Shown here: positions 1 to 11,347 of the stretch, in pieces
Layout of the letters: the number at the start of each line of letters is the position of its first letter
Numbering within the stretch: position 1 is the first letter of the stretch
NCBI GenBank assembly: GCA_037074765.1
Contig: JBAMDO010000385.1
Span: 1 to 28,965 of the forward strand
Direction: 5' to 3'
Origin: Mansonella perstans
Taxonomy: Eukaryota > Nematoda > Chromadorea > Rhabditida > Onchocercidae
DNA length: 28,965 nt
The notes under the pieces: generated by a model
Database searches by the model: none
The model's input: the letters and a program-made list of their open reading frames with translations, nothing else
Told to the model about the DNA's origin: nothing
Position numbers and translations under genes: made by a program

Positions 1-3000
1 AATTTAATTCAAACCGGAACCAAATTTTTCAAGGTTGAGCTGCTCCAAAGGACAGGGTTCTGGTTTTAATGACTTATTATTTATAAATTCTTATTATGAG
101 TATTAAGAGATAAGCCAAGAGAAATTAGTCGCCTTTAGCTGCATTTGGACGTTTTTCCTGATGAAATGTTAATTAATAACACCTTGTTATTATTTCAGTA
201 AATTAAACTTAGCGTTTTTTGAATTGATTTTTTCAATTTTGAAAGTTCCAATCATTTGCAAATCACCACTGTCAAAAATAATGCCCACTGGTTTTATTAT
301 CACATGTGCTTTCAAGATCTGCACACTGAAAAATACGGAAATAATTAATCAAATGTAGATACGGGTAGGCGAACCAGATAATCCGCCATATATTGCGAAT
401 TGTTCAATCGTCTCACGTCGCAGAAAGTTCACAAAAATAAACAGACTGTGTTTTTTACTCAGTCCATTCATTTCTGATGCTCCCAGCGTATTGAATATAA
501 GATATTAGACTATACAATATTATGTCCTATTTTCTTAAAGCTCTAGGAAAACAATTTTTACAATGTAATGATCCAATCAAAATAAATTTTTTGTAAATCG
601 ATAATTAAGATCACTTCATTCATGTGCTAGGAATATGTTCTATAGTTTCACAAAATTATTGATAAGTCAACGATACTGTTTCAGCATGGCATTCAGTGGA
701 AGATCTATTAATAAAAACTGCATGAGTTAGAGAAAAGTAATAAAAACATCGTTCTGATAGCTGTTCTTAATAATTGTCTCAAACATATGGACAAAAAAAA
801 AATCAAATGATCCCGAACAGTTGGTAGTAGAATTGGATCGTTTAGGTGTATGTGGAAACAGTATTGTTTTAATGAGAAAAGAAATGTAAAAGGATGGTAA
901 AGGAAGAGTGAATAATGGTCTTCGTGAATTAATGAGACAAATCTCTGTTACTCAGGTTACAGCGGGGGTTGCGAAAACATGAAGAATGGCGATAGACACC
1001 CGTCAATTTTTCCCCGCACCAGACAACTACTGCTATTTTTGCTCAATTAAATGTCGACTTTATGCTACGCCTATTAAAACATCCCTCTGCTGACGATTTC
1101 ACCTTTACTACGACCTTTTATTACCTGAAATTTATTTCTGCGACCCCAAGATAGAATTTCAAATTCCATGCTCCGTTATAATAAAATTAAAATTCCATCT
1201 CACATACTTTTTACATTACATCATTCACTGTCATCTTCAATAGTTCATTCCCTTTTTTGTTGACTATTGCAATTATGAATTAATTGGAATCCTTTTATAC
1301 GCTAAAAGGATTGCATATAATTCATGAAAAATAGGATCGCGCTGAAATTTAATTCTCTATTGGCAAATCTACTGATCAGTCAGGTCAGGGCAGCTGTAAA
1401 TTTGAATAAACCATCCTTTTCGCAGTAATACATGCTAATTTGAAAACTTTTTAGCTATAATAGATATTAATCAGATTAAATTGTGGTTTTTAATTGTAGA
1501 AAGGCGAACAGCTTCCTATAATAAGCAGGAAAACATTGACTGCATCGAAATCGTACTTCTTAATTCAGGAACATTCAAAAAGTCTTCAATACTCCGAATG
1601 TGTGAACTGCATCCTATGTGCGTAATAACTGAAGCATCATCGGAATTATCAGTCACTTTATATAATATATTGCTCGATTTTGTTGTGATTATTTATCATC
1701 CATTGCCAAGAATTCTTTAAAAGTTATGAAAAATAATACATATCGTACGGTTCATTTACTGTTACAACAACTCGTCCTTAATTAAGAGATCTGCAATATA
1801 CTATAATATGAATGAGCATAGCTTGAGAAAATTCATTAAATCTTAAAGATATGAACAAGTTGGATTATATTGATAGAAGTATGCGCAGCAACGCTAAAAA
1901 TAAAACTGACAACACTGATTGTGGAGTAATGCCATTTTTAATATCATGTCATGTGACATGCGAACATGCTTTCATTAAAATTCTTTAACGTCAATATTGC
2001 TTGGTTATTGGTTACAGTTCATTTAATTAGTAAATGAACTGTGTTGAAATCCGAAACTTTTGGCATAAGTTGTGAAAAATACACTACGCAGTAGTATAAA
2101 ATAAGTTTGGTTTTGCAAAAATGTGGAAAAAAGTATTGGTGAGTAGTATCAAACAACAATAATATGTAAATAACTTTTCTCTTTTTTCGAAAATTTCCTC
2201 TCTTTTCTCGAAAGAAAGTTCGTTTCTCCATCCTTCTATATTTGTTATATGATCATAATGTTACATTGTTTTTTCTTGAATTATCTCTTTCCACTGTAAT
2301 CCATCATAGGTTTTTTTGTTATTAGTAGGAGTGCTTTTGAATCGAGGAACTTAAGGAGGAATTGGCGCTTTGTCAGCGGTTTCAACCAGTAATTTTTCAA
2401 AAACCACCTTTATTTCAGGAAATTTAAGAAGTACCCTCTTGTGAATCAGTGATTTTAAATGACTTTACTCTGAAACCATTAAATAAAATTTTTAAAATAA
2501 GGAATCATATCATGATATCGAGACAAAAGTGAGAGATTGTTTCATCCAAGATGAAAATGAAAAACAGGTATCTACCACATAGGATGATTTTATTTAATAC
2601 ATTAATCAAGACGAACGAAATTTAAACAGCAATTAAGAGTAAATAAGTTTTAAGACGATCATCTAATAGTGGTTAACAGTAACGCAAAAGCAAATTGTTA
2701 GTTATTGTGCCAGACATACAGTATGACGGTGTTTGGAGCCGTTTTGTGGACACGATGACAATTTAAACGATACGGTAGATGTAACTGCGGTGTGCATACA
2801 TGTCTCTCACTAAAGAGGGACTAAAAGCCATTATTAAAAATAATTCCTTTTTCGTCAATCTTGATACGATGCAGAAAAAACTTTTTCAAAAGTTGAAGTC
2901 ATTACTTTTTTCCTGTTTCAATTCTTCCGTTAAATTGACTGTTTAATTCTTTTCCTTTTTCCTCTTTCTTTCCTTGCGAATAAGTTTATGTAAAAGTCAT

Positions 3001-3265
3001 CAATGGCCCATAACCTGAAAATAAAGTAGCAACTAAATGTTCTTTAATTGCCTAGAACCAATCGTAAATTACGATCCAACACCTACAACTACTACAATCC
3101 AATGATTGTAACGACCTTTTTTCACTGTTTTTTTTAGTATCTCCACAATTTAGCTTTTTTAAAATCATAACTCTAGATTTTTCAACACCTTTTCAGCACC
3201 ACCACTTCTACAGATTTTTCAATCCTTGATTCAAATGTGAAGCATGCAATTTTTTTTATTTCTGG
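1..3265. other. AT-rich stretch without a convincing gene
   Basis: No conserved protein was recognised on either strand. The best candidate is on the minus strand near the left edge. One open frame runs from about 486 down to 361 and contains RRETIEQFAIYGGLSGSPTR. A second, 325 to 196, follows a good TTTTTCAG acceptor and contains KPVGIIFDSGDLQMIGTFKI. I could not join the two by phase, so neither is called. A plus-strand open frame at 1500-1720 follows an acceptor-like TTGTAG, but open frames of that length are expected by chance at this base composition. Confidence 0.5.
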
Positions 3266-3521
3266 ACCAGTGAAGAATGGCAAGGAAAATTTTTCTTATG
3301 TTTGAGAAAAGATTTTTGGTTGTTTCTTCCTTAGTTTTTCTGCATCCGAAGATAAGGACTACTATCGCATAATTTCTTTTCCGCGTGAGGCTTTTTGTGC
3401 ACGTGTTGATTCCAAATCCAACTACACATTTATTTCATCCATTCATAAGAAGTAACCAAATCTTTTCTCAAATATAAGAAAAATTTCGAAGAGAAAATTT
3501 TTCTTGTCATTCTTTACTGGT
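3266..3521. repeat. Foldback inverted repeat, MITE-like
   Basis: The left arm (3266-3320) and the reverse complement of the right arm (3455-3521) align almost base for base. Both start ACCAGT(G/A)AAGAATG and share TTGAGAAAAGATTT. They differ by a few substitutions and one 14-base insertion in the right arm. The arms flank about 134 bases with no open frame. The structure is typical of a non-autonomous foldback or MITE-type element. No terminal motif or target duplication was clear enough to assign a superfamily. Confidence 0.7.
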
Positions 3522-3782
3522 TGCTTGATTATTTCATTATTTCAACGATTTTTTATTAATTTTTAGATTACCAACAATGTATGATTTCATTTTTAACTAA
3601 TTGTTTCTAAATTCTGCTTTGATTCATGCTATTGAGACCATTAGGACAATTTAGTTTTAATATATCCTCTAATTGTTGCAGAACTATATGTGAAACAGGT
3701 CAAATAAAGGCCTTCATAAGAGACTAACAAACTGGCCTTAGACCATTCCTTTGATTCATTTTTTTAAAGGATCTAAATGTTC

Positions 3783-3852
3783 CGAGAATCCTGCTACTTC
3801 TCTGGTCCACCAAAGTGAACGAAAGTGAGCCGTAGAAGTAGCAGAATTCTCG
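3783..3852. other. Strong hairpin (possible small-RNA precursor)
   Basis: The arm CGAGAATCCTGCTACTTCT (3783-3801) pairs with AGAAGTAGCAGAATTCTCG (3834-3852) at 18 of 19 positions. After one mismatch the stem extends inward by two G-C pairs and two G-U wobbles, leaving a loop of about 22 nt. Size and shape resemble a pre-miRNA, but the sequence matches no miRNA I recognise. A small decayed inverted-repeat transposon is equally possible. Either strand could be the transcribed one. Confidence 0.55.
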
Positions 3853-5200
3853 CACGTTCAGTTTGAATTACATCTTTACTCTCACATGAATGAATGACAG
3901 TCTGGTTTTCAGTCTCAGAATTTATTTACTGAAGAAAGACTTATTCATCTTTGGCATTAATAGTAACTTGTGTGTCTCCACGATCCCCGCAAAATGATCT
4001 GCAAGATTTGGAATAATTTTTTTCTTATTAGACTGTTATCCAAAACAGATATTTTTTCCCGAAAATATCTTAGTTCCAAAAATATTCCAAGTCTTACAAA
4101 TAGAATAAAAGGAGGAATGGGATAACAAGCAAATATCCGCTGTTCTTAACTTATTTTGGAAATGACTTTTTAGACGAAAATGGTGCAAAAAGTCCGCAGA
4201 TCTAAAAAAACTGCTCTCTTCAGCTTCCAACTTAAACCTGTTTACATATTGAACTAAGTTCCCTTCTAAATAACAAGGGAAATTTGATAAAGACCAATAA
4301 CCAAAACAGACACACATATACAGTGCACCTAACTGATATCAAAAATTTCCCTTCTGTTAAAAAATTCAGTTGTTCGGAGCAGTATTGGGAATTTGATTTC
4401 CTTGATTAGCTAATTTTTGCTTTTGATAAAGGGTAAAGGCATCTTAATATATCACAGTTTTTGATTTATGTAGCTACTCATTTAATTTCACTTTGTTACA
4501 CGTTCTCTCATTTTTTTAATTTCTGCTAAAATGATAAAATTGGAAGACATTTAGAAGACTGATAAATAACCATGCAAGGACTGCAATATCAGAAATATTA
4601 GTGCAACTATTAACAAATACATTAAGCTGAGTTCAATTTCGTGAAATAAATGTCAGCTTGGAAAAGCGCATGGTGGAAATAAACTTCTCCTTAATCAAGT
4701 TAATTGTCTCAATAGGATTTCATATTTCTTGCTTAATAAAATGGCATCTGTGTACGCGTTAATTGTAGCTTCCTCTATTCCAGTTTCGAACTTTCTTCAA
4801 TAAACTTTTAAAATTTATCGGTTTTTGTTTATTTGACCTCATTACTCACCCCTATAACATAAAATATGACGTATTTGTCAGAATATGTTTTTGATAATCC
4901 ATTTCCAGGTTCTGGTGAAGGACATTCTAAGCTTTGCAAATTTTTCATGAAATTTCGAACTTTCTAAAGTTTTCAATAATCACTAGTTACTTTTGACGTA
5001 GTGAAAAATATAAAAAGTTTGGAGTGCTAAATTTTATGTTACATTTTTTTTTTCCCATTTATCTATTACATAAAAAGTGCACAAATAGGTTATTATTTTA
5101 AAAAATTGAGTAGTTGGAAGACGGTAAAACTCATTCGTGATATTCATTAATGTCTTTAATTCTTTAGTCTGCATTTAGATCGTACCACCCTAGATTTACC
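3853..5200. other. Intergenic, upstream of the TLX-type gene
   Basis: No gene was recognised. The longest open frame here (minus strand, 4317-4036) has no similarity I know and is of a length expected by chance. The stretch presumably contains promoter and enhancer sequence for the homeobox gene starting at 5214, but no specific element could be identified by eye. Confidence 0.5.
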
Positions 5201-5202
5201 AG
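5201..5202 (+). promoter_or_regulatory. Candidate spliced-leader (trans-splice) acceptor
   Basis: GATTTACCAG ends 11 bases before the ATG at 5214. No in-frame upstream exon is needed for the encoded protein. In nematodes an acceptor placed like this usually receives a spliced leader. This site is inferred from position and sequence only. Confidence 0.45.
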
Positions 5203-5213
5203 TATTTCTCATT

Positions 5214-7330
5214 ATGTCTATTGCTACCGTATCAACCAATAAACTACCATTCGCTATCCAGACCATTTTGGGCGATGATGATCAGGAATGCGAAATTTTC
5301 GAAAGTAACATTCCAAGAAAAAGCTGTGATAAGAACTATTTGGTGGGATATCCTGAAACTCACCCTATAATACAATGTCACATTCCTTGTCAAAGCACAA
5401 AAGCTGCTGCATCTGACGCAACATCTACACTATCTTTTATTAATCACTGCAAATTTATCCATTATTCTGGCCAAGAAGTTCAGAATTATTGCGCTTATGA
5501 CCGCTTTCCTTTTTCCACACAGTATTTACCGATACGATACAAATTTGCTTCTACTTCGGTAGCTATGACGAGTCAATTTGCTCAGTCTAGCAAATATAGT
5601 CTGTCCAATTTGTCCGATATAAAATTTGAAAAATTGTCTGCAATTTCTTCAAATCGGTCATGTTTTTCCATAAATTCTGACTTGTCTGATACAAAAATCA
5701 TAAAAATTTCTGGTAACAAGCAAGTAGCACACAGTGATGTTAATCACGTAAATCACAAACGTGGTAGATTTAGTTTGGCTAAGAACCCTTCACCTTTTCC
5801 AATTACTATGACATGTCTCGGGTCCATCACTATTGGTAGTACAAAAAGCGAATCAACAAAGCCACAAGAAACAAATCGGCGAAATAGTTCCGCGGTGCTA
5901 AGGCAAACCGGGCACTCTTGCCAGAGCCGAATACTTGCAGCACAAAAGAAACCGCGTACCTCATTTACCAGGAAACAGGTTTGTTTTTCAATTTAATATT
6001 ATATATTTTTGCATTCCAGTCTTTCTCACATCTTTCTGTCAAAAAAAGCTCGCTAATTTCTGTATATTTACCTTTCATAATACAACCTTTTGGGACCTTG
6101 CAAGAAAAGTCACTTTGAAAACTCTACGGAAGGAAATGGAACAGATGAGCAATATTAACAGAAAACAGCGTATTCTCAGAAACCGCTAACAAGCTGCAGA
6201 TTTGCAACGTATTTGCTAGAGAAACTAAACGATTCGAAACAATGAAGGCTTAGAAATGGCTATTTTAAGCATAACAATTTCAATCAAGTATTCAGCTCGT
6301 CATTATTCAGTGCGCAAAATATTTCAGTAGGAGTGCGCAAAACCAAATCATTAGATAGTTGGTTTAAATAACCTCGTCATCGCAAGTATTCTTCTATTAA
6401 TATTCAATTTAATCGTAAGCAGTTTTATGCCCCTGAATATTTTATTCACTTTATATTATTTTAGGGCATGCCAATCAAATAAATATTTCACTTTAAATAT
6501 TTCTTATCCTGTTGCCATTTGCTACTTGTACGTATTTATTATTAGTTCTGCTACTCGATATCATTTGTGGAATTTTTCCTTAAACTTCAATAGCTCTTTT
6601 TAAATTTAAGGTAGAAACACTGGAATCCAGATTTCTAACACAGAAGTATTTGGCAAGTATTGAACGAGTGAATTTGGCCAATCAGCTAGAAATGAGCGAT
6701 ATGCAAGTTAAAACATGGTTTCAAAATAGACGTACAAAGTGGAGGTAAATTTCAAAAAACAGGCAAAAATTAAGTTTAGATTTTGTGCAGCACCAAATTA
6801 ACTCACACGCATTATATTTAAATGACAAATTATGCATAGTTTTCCTGGCTTAAAATCTGTCACAAATTCAGCTTCGATTCATGCCTTCCGATAATTGTGA
6901 TTTTAAGGTTTTATAAATGTTTCTTATTTTTCATTCGCAATTTTTTTTGTTGCTATAAAATCATTGAGAGCTTAATGAATCTCATTAATAATGTAGTTAT
7001 TAATTAAATGAAAACAATTTCAGTATCGGATGGGTAAAAATTATTTTTATAAATTATTCACAGGCGAGTTTCCCTTTGAAATTCAACCTTTCGTCATTAA
7101 CAGACTTGTTATGTTCTAATATTCACATAAAGGTAGAATAAATGGATTTAAAATAAATAGTCACACTCTTCTTTTAGAATCAATAAGTGAAAGATATTTG
7201 AAAAATGAAATGCATTCATTATTCCAGAAGACAAGAAGCAGAAGAAAAAGAATGCGAAGATAAAGAGAAAATCAAGATGGTGTCCTGCTATTCCAAATGC
7301 TTTTTTGCCAGACCTGATATAGCGCTTTGA
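5214..7330 (+). CDS. TLX/Hox11/C15-family homeobox transcription factor
   Basis: Three exons are joined in phase: 5214-5978, 6611-6744 and 7228-7330 (stop TGA 7328-7330), giving about 333 aa. The homeodomain spans residues 244-303. It begins [11 protein letters not shown], contains QKYLAS, and ends [16 protein letters not shown]. Thr47 in helix 3 (VKTWFQNRR), the QKYLAS block and the TKWRRQ-acidic tail ([10 protein letters not shown], exon 3) are TLX hallmarks known from vertebrate TLX and insect C15. Residues 13-19 (FAIQTIL, before GDDD) form an eh1 motif placed as in TLX1, which predicts Groucho/TLE binding. The middle region is Ser-rich and low complexity. It would be a nuclear, sequence-specific factor, probably in neuronal or mesodermal patterning. 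The C-terminal tail after the homeodomain (about 30 aa) is shorter than in vertebrates. Exon 3 could end earlier at a further donor, so the last residues are the least certain part. Confidence 0.93.
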
Positions 7331-7884
7331 CCAAATTTTTCCAAGGATAAACAGATGAATAGCTGAAGACAGCAAGAAAAATCGTTTCAGGAACTTCTGG
7401 CTCAAAACATTCCCTAATTCAAATATATTAATATCTACTCCTCCAACTGATGTTCCATTTGTCATTTCCGCATCGCTTTTCATTTCATAATTTCTGTTCG
7501 ACTTTTTATTTCTTGCTATATTACCTTCTAAAAAATAGTTGCAGTTCAGAAATGTTGAATAACAGCGTCTTTGCTTTGATCCACACTTTATTAAGCGTAG
7601 TTTGAGCATTCGGTACTCACTTAATTGCAGAAATGAATCAGTTAAGTTGCAGCAATTATCTCCTCATATTCTGAAAGTGTTTTAAAATGGTAGCGTTGCA
7701 ATTTTCGTCTGAAACATTTTTAAAGGCTCGCAAGAAAATATCTGTTTGATTAAGTTTTGCTACAAATTATCCACAGCAGTGTTAACTGCACTAATAGATT
7801 TGTTGGCAAATTGGGTAACTGAAAAAATCCTTTTATTTTCAGATGGTCCCTTTCTTATGCACTCAGTAAGGGATTCAATTTACA

Positions 7885-7913
7885 AATAAACTGCGACAAA
7901 TGATATAAATAAA
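7885..7913 (+). terminator. Poly(A) signals for the TLX-type gene
   Basis: Two exact AATAAA hexamers occur at 7885-7890 and 7908-7913, about 550 bases after the stop at 7330. An earlier AATAAA at 7137-7142 lies inside intron 2. Use is inferred from position. The convergent gene has its own signal on the other strand at 7984-7989. Confidence 0.45.
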
Positions 7914-7983
7914 CAGATTACCTTATTTGCTTATTTGCTAGAAATTTTTGATTTTCACTCACCATTCTTCGCCCCGAAAAAGT

Positions 7984-7989
7984 TTTATT
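7984..7989 (-). terminator. Poly(A) signal for the NK-type gene
   Basis: AATAAA on the minus strand (TTTATT on +) lies about 90 bases downstream of the stop codon at 8082-8080. It leaves the two homeobox genes with 3' ends facing each other less than 100 bp apart. Confidence 0.5.
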
Positions 7990-8079
7990 TCACTGAAATT
8001 TTATCAGAATACAAAGATAACGCTATCGAAACAAACGACTGTGAAACGAGAATGGGAAATAAAATTTGAGGAGAGTTCG

Positions 8080-9452
8080 TCAGATCATAGTTGATTGTGC
8101 TGAATGTATAAAAGCAGGCGAACTTTGATTTAGAATTAATTGAGATGAGAGTTGTAACGTTCGATCCAGTTCCATCCGTTTATATTTGTATCGTCGATTT
8201 TGAAACCAAATTTTGACTTGGGTGGAAGTTAGATTTAGCGACATTGCTAATCGCTCTCGTTCTGCCGCATTCACGTATCGCTCCAATTTGAAACGCTGTT
8301 CCAGTTCACTCACCTGGAACTCAATTATTCGTTTCCCGTCATTCATCGATAGGAAAAGGATTGTGATCTGTTTTGTTTCATGTGGCGCAGCAGTTGGTAA
8401 GAAAAATAAAAATTACATTTTGTCGATGGCACATGTTGTGCATATACCTGCATAACCTTAAGCTCAGTATTCAGGGCATAACAATTCCCGAATGCTTCAA
8501 TATGGCATACAGTTTCTGTAGGTTAATTAGTAGGAACTAATGAAAAGAAAAACGTGTCTAGAAAAACAAGGCTCGTGATCTTATAGAACTCGAGACTGAG
8601 TTGAAGTGAGCGCAAAGTTGAATTAAAAAAAAAAAAAAAAAAGAAACAAGTAATATCTATAAAATGCAACAAATTTATCAAGACCACCTGAGATTGGGTA
8701 AATAAAACGCGAGGTTTTCGTCGCGTCTGTTGTGAACGAAGCTTTACAGAAAATTTTGGATCCATATTACTGCCGTAACGGTCGGCTATTAAATCGCGTT
8801 GTGAGCTACTATGCATATCTGGAATTTAGGTTCAGTAATACTCACTGAATTAATTACTCGAACAACAATTAATGCTTGCAACAAATAAGTTATTATTATT
8901 GCTTCATTATCAGTAACTCGCCAGTTTCACAGAATTGTGCCTTAGTATTCATCGTGTTGTTCTAAATTCTTCACTAACATAACAACCAATCATTGCCAGT
9001 CCTTTTCGAATCTTCGGACTTAAATTAATCGACGACGCATAAACGATTAGCGAACACTTACTTAAGTGAGTATGAAGTGCAAATTGTGGTACAGCAGTGG
9101 TGGATGGTAATTGTTCAGTGAAGCTCAAATACCGCATATCATCCATAGAGGTTAGCTGTTCTAGCGAAAAGTTCCGCATTGGAAGAACTGAAGTTGAAAC
9201 GTTTGGAATTGATGGTACCGATGATAACGTTGTACTGTTCGCCAAAGATAAACTCCAAGGAAATTCAAACATTGGAATTTGGAAATCAGATATCAACACT
9301 GAATTAATGCCTTGATTTACTGCATGCAACCTCGATTTCCTCGATCTACGAATTCCAGGATGAGCAGCAGACAAACAATCAGGTTGTCGCACCGGATTTT
9401 GGATTAAGTTTGTCAGTTGTTGCTCACGTTGCTGATGATAATATATAGCCAT
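8080..9452 (-). CDS. NK-2/NK-4 (Nkx2-5/tinman-like) homeobox transcription factor
   Basis: Three exons are joined in phase on the minus strand: 9452-9062, 8818-8688 and 8313-8080, giving about 251 aa. The donor after exon 1 is GTAAGT, and the acceptors are TTCCAG. The homeodomain covers residues 163-222. It starts [12 protein letters not shown], contains [20 protein letters not shown] and ends KRME. Tyr54 (NRRYK) is the NK-2-class signature that gives CAAGTG-type site preference. [16 protein letters not shown] matches the NKX2-5 group, as does the following DRTLQL (compare DQTLEL). FSLEQL (residues 95-100) is a weak eh1-like motif. No NK2-specific domain is visible after the homeodomain, where only about 29 residues follow. 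An in-frame TGA lies upstream of the ATG at 9452. An alternative 5' exon is listed separately. In C. elegans the counterpart would be one of the CEH-22/24/27/28 group; I cannot choose between them by eye. Confidence 0.92.
8625..8642. repeat. A18 homopolymer in an NK-gene intron
   Basis: Eighteen consecutive A residues on + (T on the transcribed strand) lie inside intron 2 of the NK-type homeobox gene. The site is a likely length polymorphism. It is too far from the acceptor at 8314 to act as its polypyrimidine tract. Confidence 0.9.
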
Positions 9453-9693
9453 TAATGATTGAAATCATTGAATCCAATTGATGCAAGTGACGAGAGGTGC
9501 ATCTCTCTCTGTCTTCAAAAGATTCTCACGCATCTAATTTTTACTTTGAAAGGATTTTCCAGTTTTCTTGTCCATGAGTAACATGAGGAAATAGCATTTT
9601 AGAGAGATGAAAGCGAGTTCTAATGGATTCCGAGGTAATAGATATTACGGCACTGAAGTGTATTTACATAGTTGGCCAATCAGTGGTACTCAC

Positions 9694-9764
9694 CTCGACA
9701 AGTTCTGAGCAAGGAAATTGGAAAAAGTGAAACGAAGATGCGATGAAGAGGAAATGGATTGCAT
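9694..9764 (-). CDS. Possible alternative first exon of the NK-type gene
   Basis: On the minus strand an ATG at 9764 opens a 23-codon frame beginning MQSISSSSHLRFTFSNFLAQ. The frame ends at a strong donor, CGAG|GTGAGT, in phase 2. It could splice in phase to an AG at 9347-9346, inside the exon otherwise starting at 9452 (joining at RSRKSRL). That would replace the first 35 or so residues of the NK protein. It could also be a 5' UTR exon, with translation still starting at 9452. The evidence is the donor quality and phase fit only. Confidence 0.35.
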
Positions 9765-11347
9765 TACATACTTGAATGCGCTTTTCCTTGAGTGATTGTG
9801 TCCTATTACATCACTAATTTTGAATATTTGTATCAATTTCCATTATCCTTCAAGCAGTCTATCAATGATTCTATCATCCTTTTCATAGAAAATCTCTCGA
9901 ACTTACTGATACGAACAAAACTGGTCCATTGAATCACATTAATTAATCCCGTAAAACTGCCCAGACGCCAATTTCAACTTCCCCACAACAGTCATTGCTT
10001 TTTATGTTCCATATATTTTCCAAAACATTTCCGTTCCTATCCTCGGAGTTCACCTCATCACTTATCCTTCATTTAAAAAATAGTTTCCAAAGTTCCATAA
10101 TTAAACTGTTAAAATAATTTCCGACAATAAGTAGTGAATATCTTGAGGTGGCGCTTCAAATCACCTTGTTTTAGCACCAATATCAATTGATTAATTATTA
10201 TTAATTGTATTCTATTAATAGAAAGCAATAAATGAGAGTGTGGCATGATTCTTTCTAACCAGTTACGCAACCAAATTTGTTTGCACATTTAAATAGTTTA
10301 AAAACACTTCGAAAAGTTGACAAATCCAGTCAAAGTGGACAGTTCTCCAACAGACAATTTGAACTGAATCATGTCGAAAAACGAAGAATTATAATGTGAA
10401 AAACAAAAAAGGTTGAATAAAACGTTACTGTCACAAGTTCAGCACAACAGACGACTACTCAGAAGAAAATTACGTCGATTTCCAGATCTTTCCATTTTGC
10501 GCATTCGTTTTAATTTGAAAAAGAATTCATTTAGACCGACTGGCCAATCTTTACTATGAGAGTTTAAATCTGTAAATTGATTGTCAGAATAGTATGTTGA
10601 ACATATTAATAATAGTTCTAGCACTTGAACAATCTCCATTTTTATGAGGATACGATGGTGTTTATTACACATTATATCCTACTACAGTAAAACATTGTGT
10701 GTCCCTTCCTCGACTTTTTCCTATGCATCTTCGTCACATTTTTTATTGATCGAACCGTGCGGTTTTTTAATCACAAATTTTTCAAGAATAGTGACATCCT
10801 CTACCGAGAACTTTCTAAAAACTACAACTATAATGAAATTTTGCAACTGAAATAAATGAAGACAAATTTCAGGAAGTGTTATATGTTTTTTTTTCTCTTC
10901 TGCAAATCTGTATTTCTTTATTCTAAGACATACGAAATGCATTGATGAATGTATTACATATGTGTGGCTACAACATTAGAGTAATAGATCGCTCGCAACT
11001 ACTTCAAAAATACATACAGCTCTTGAGTTTAAAAAGATTTCTCAATTCGTTTTCAAAAAATCCCAATTAAACCATACATCTGCATGATATGAACATGGAG
11101 TAAATAACTTCCTGACTATTGCTTACAATCCTTTCAACCCAAGTAACGCAGCAAAGAATATATGATACAGCCACTGAAATATGGTCCCTTTTAAAGAAAA
11201 AACTGTCAGTATTAATAACAATACATCAGTACAAACAGTTCGATGTTATTTTAAAACTTTCCAATACAATATCCTGTAATACAATGAACTCTGATTATAA
11301 TAAAACAAGTTTAACATTATAATGCATTATAACCATTAATACTACAG
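9765..11347. other. Intergenic between the NK-type gene and rrp-8
   Basis: No gene was recognised. Open frames at 10439-10942 on both strands are short, overlap one another and have no splice or homology support. The left part should hold the promoter of the NK-type gene and the right part the 3' UTR of rrp-8. No exact AATAAA was found close to the rrp-8 stop. Confidence 0.5.

Noticed and set aside
4036..4317. Minus-strand 93-codon frame
   Set aside because: One or two frames of this length are expected by chance at this base composition. There is no recognisable family and no acceptor or donor support.
7024..7140. Alternative third exons for the TLX-type gene (acceptors at 7023, 7063 and 7842)
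   Set aside because: They are phase-compatible, but encode tails unlike TLX. The acceptor at 7227 restores WRRQ followed by an acidic EAEEKE segment, as in TLX proteins, so it was preferred.
8213..8455. Plus-strand open frame over the NK-type homeobox
   Set aside because: It is an antisense shadow of the homeodomain exon, with no splice sites or similarity of its own.
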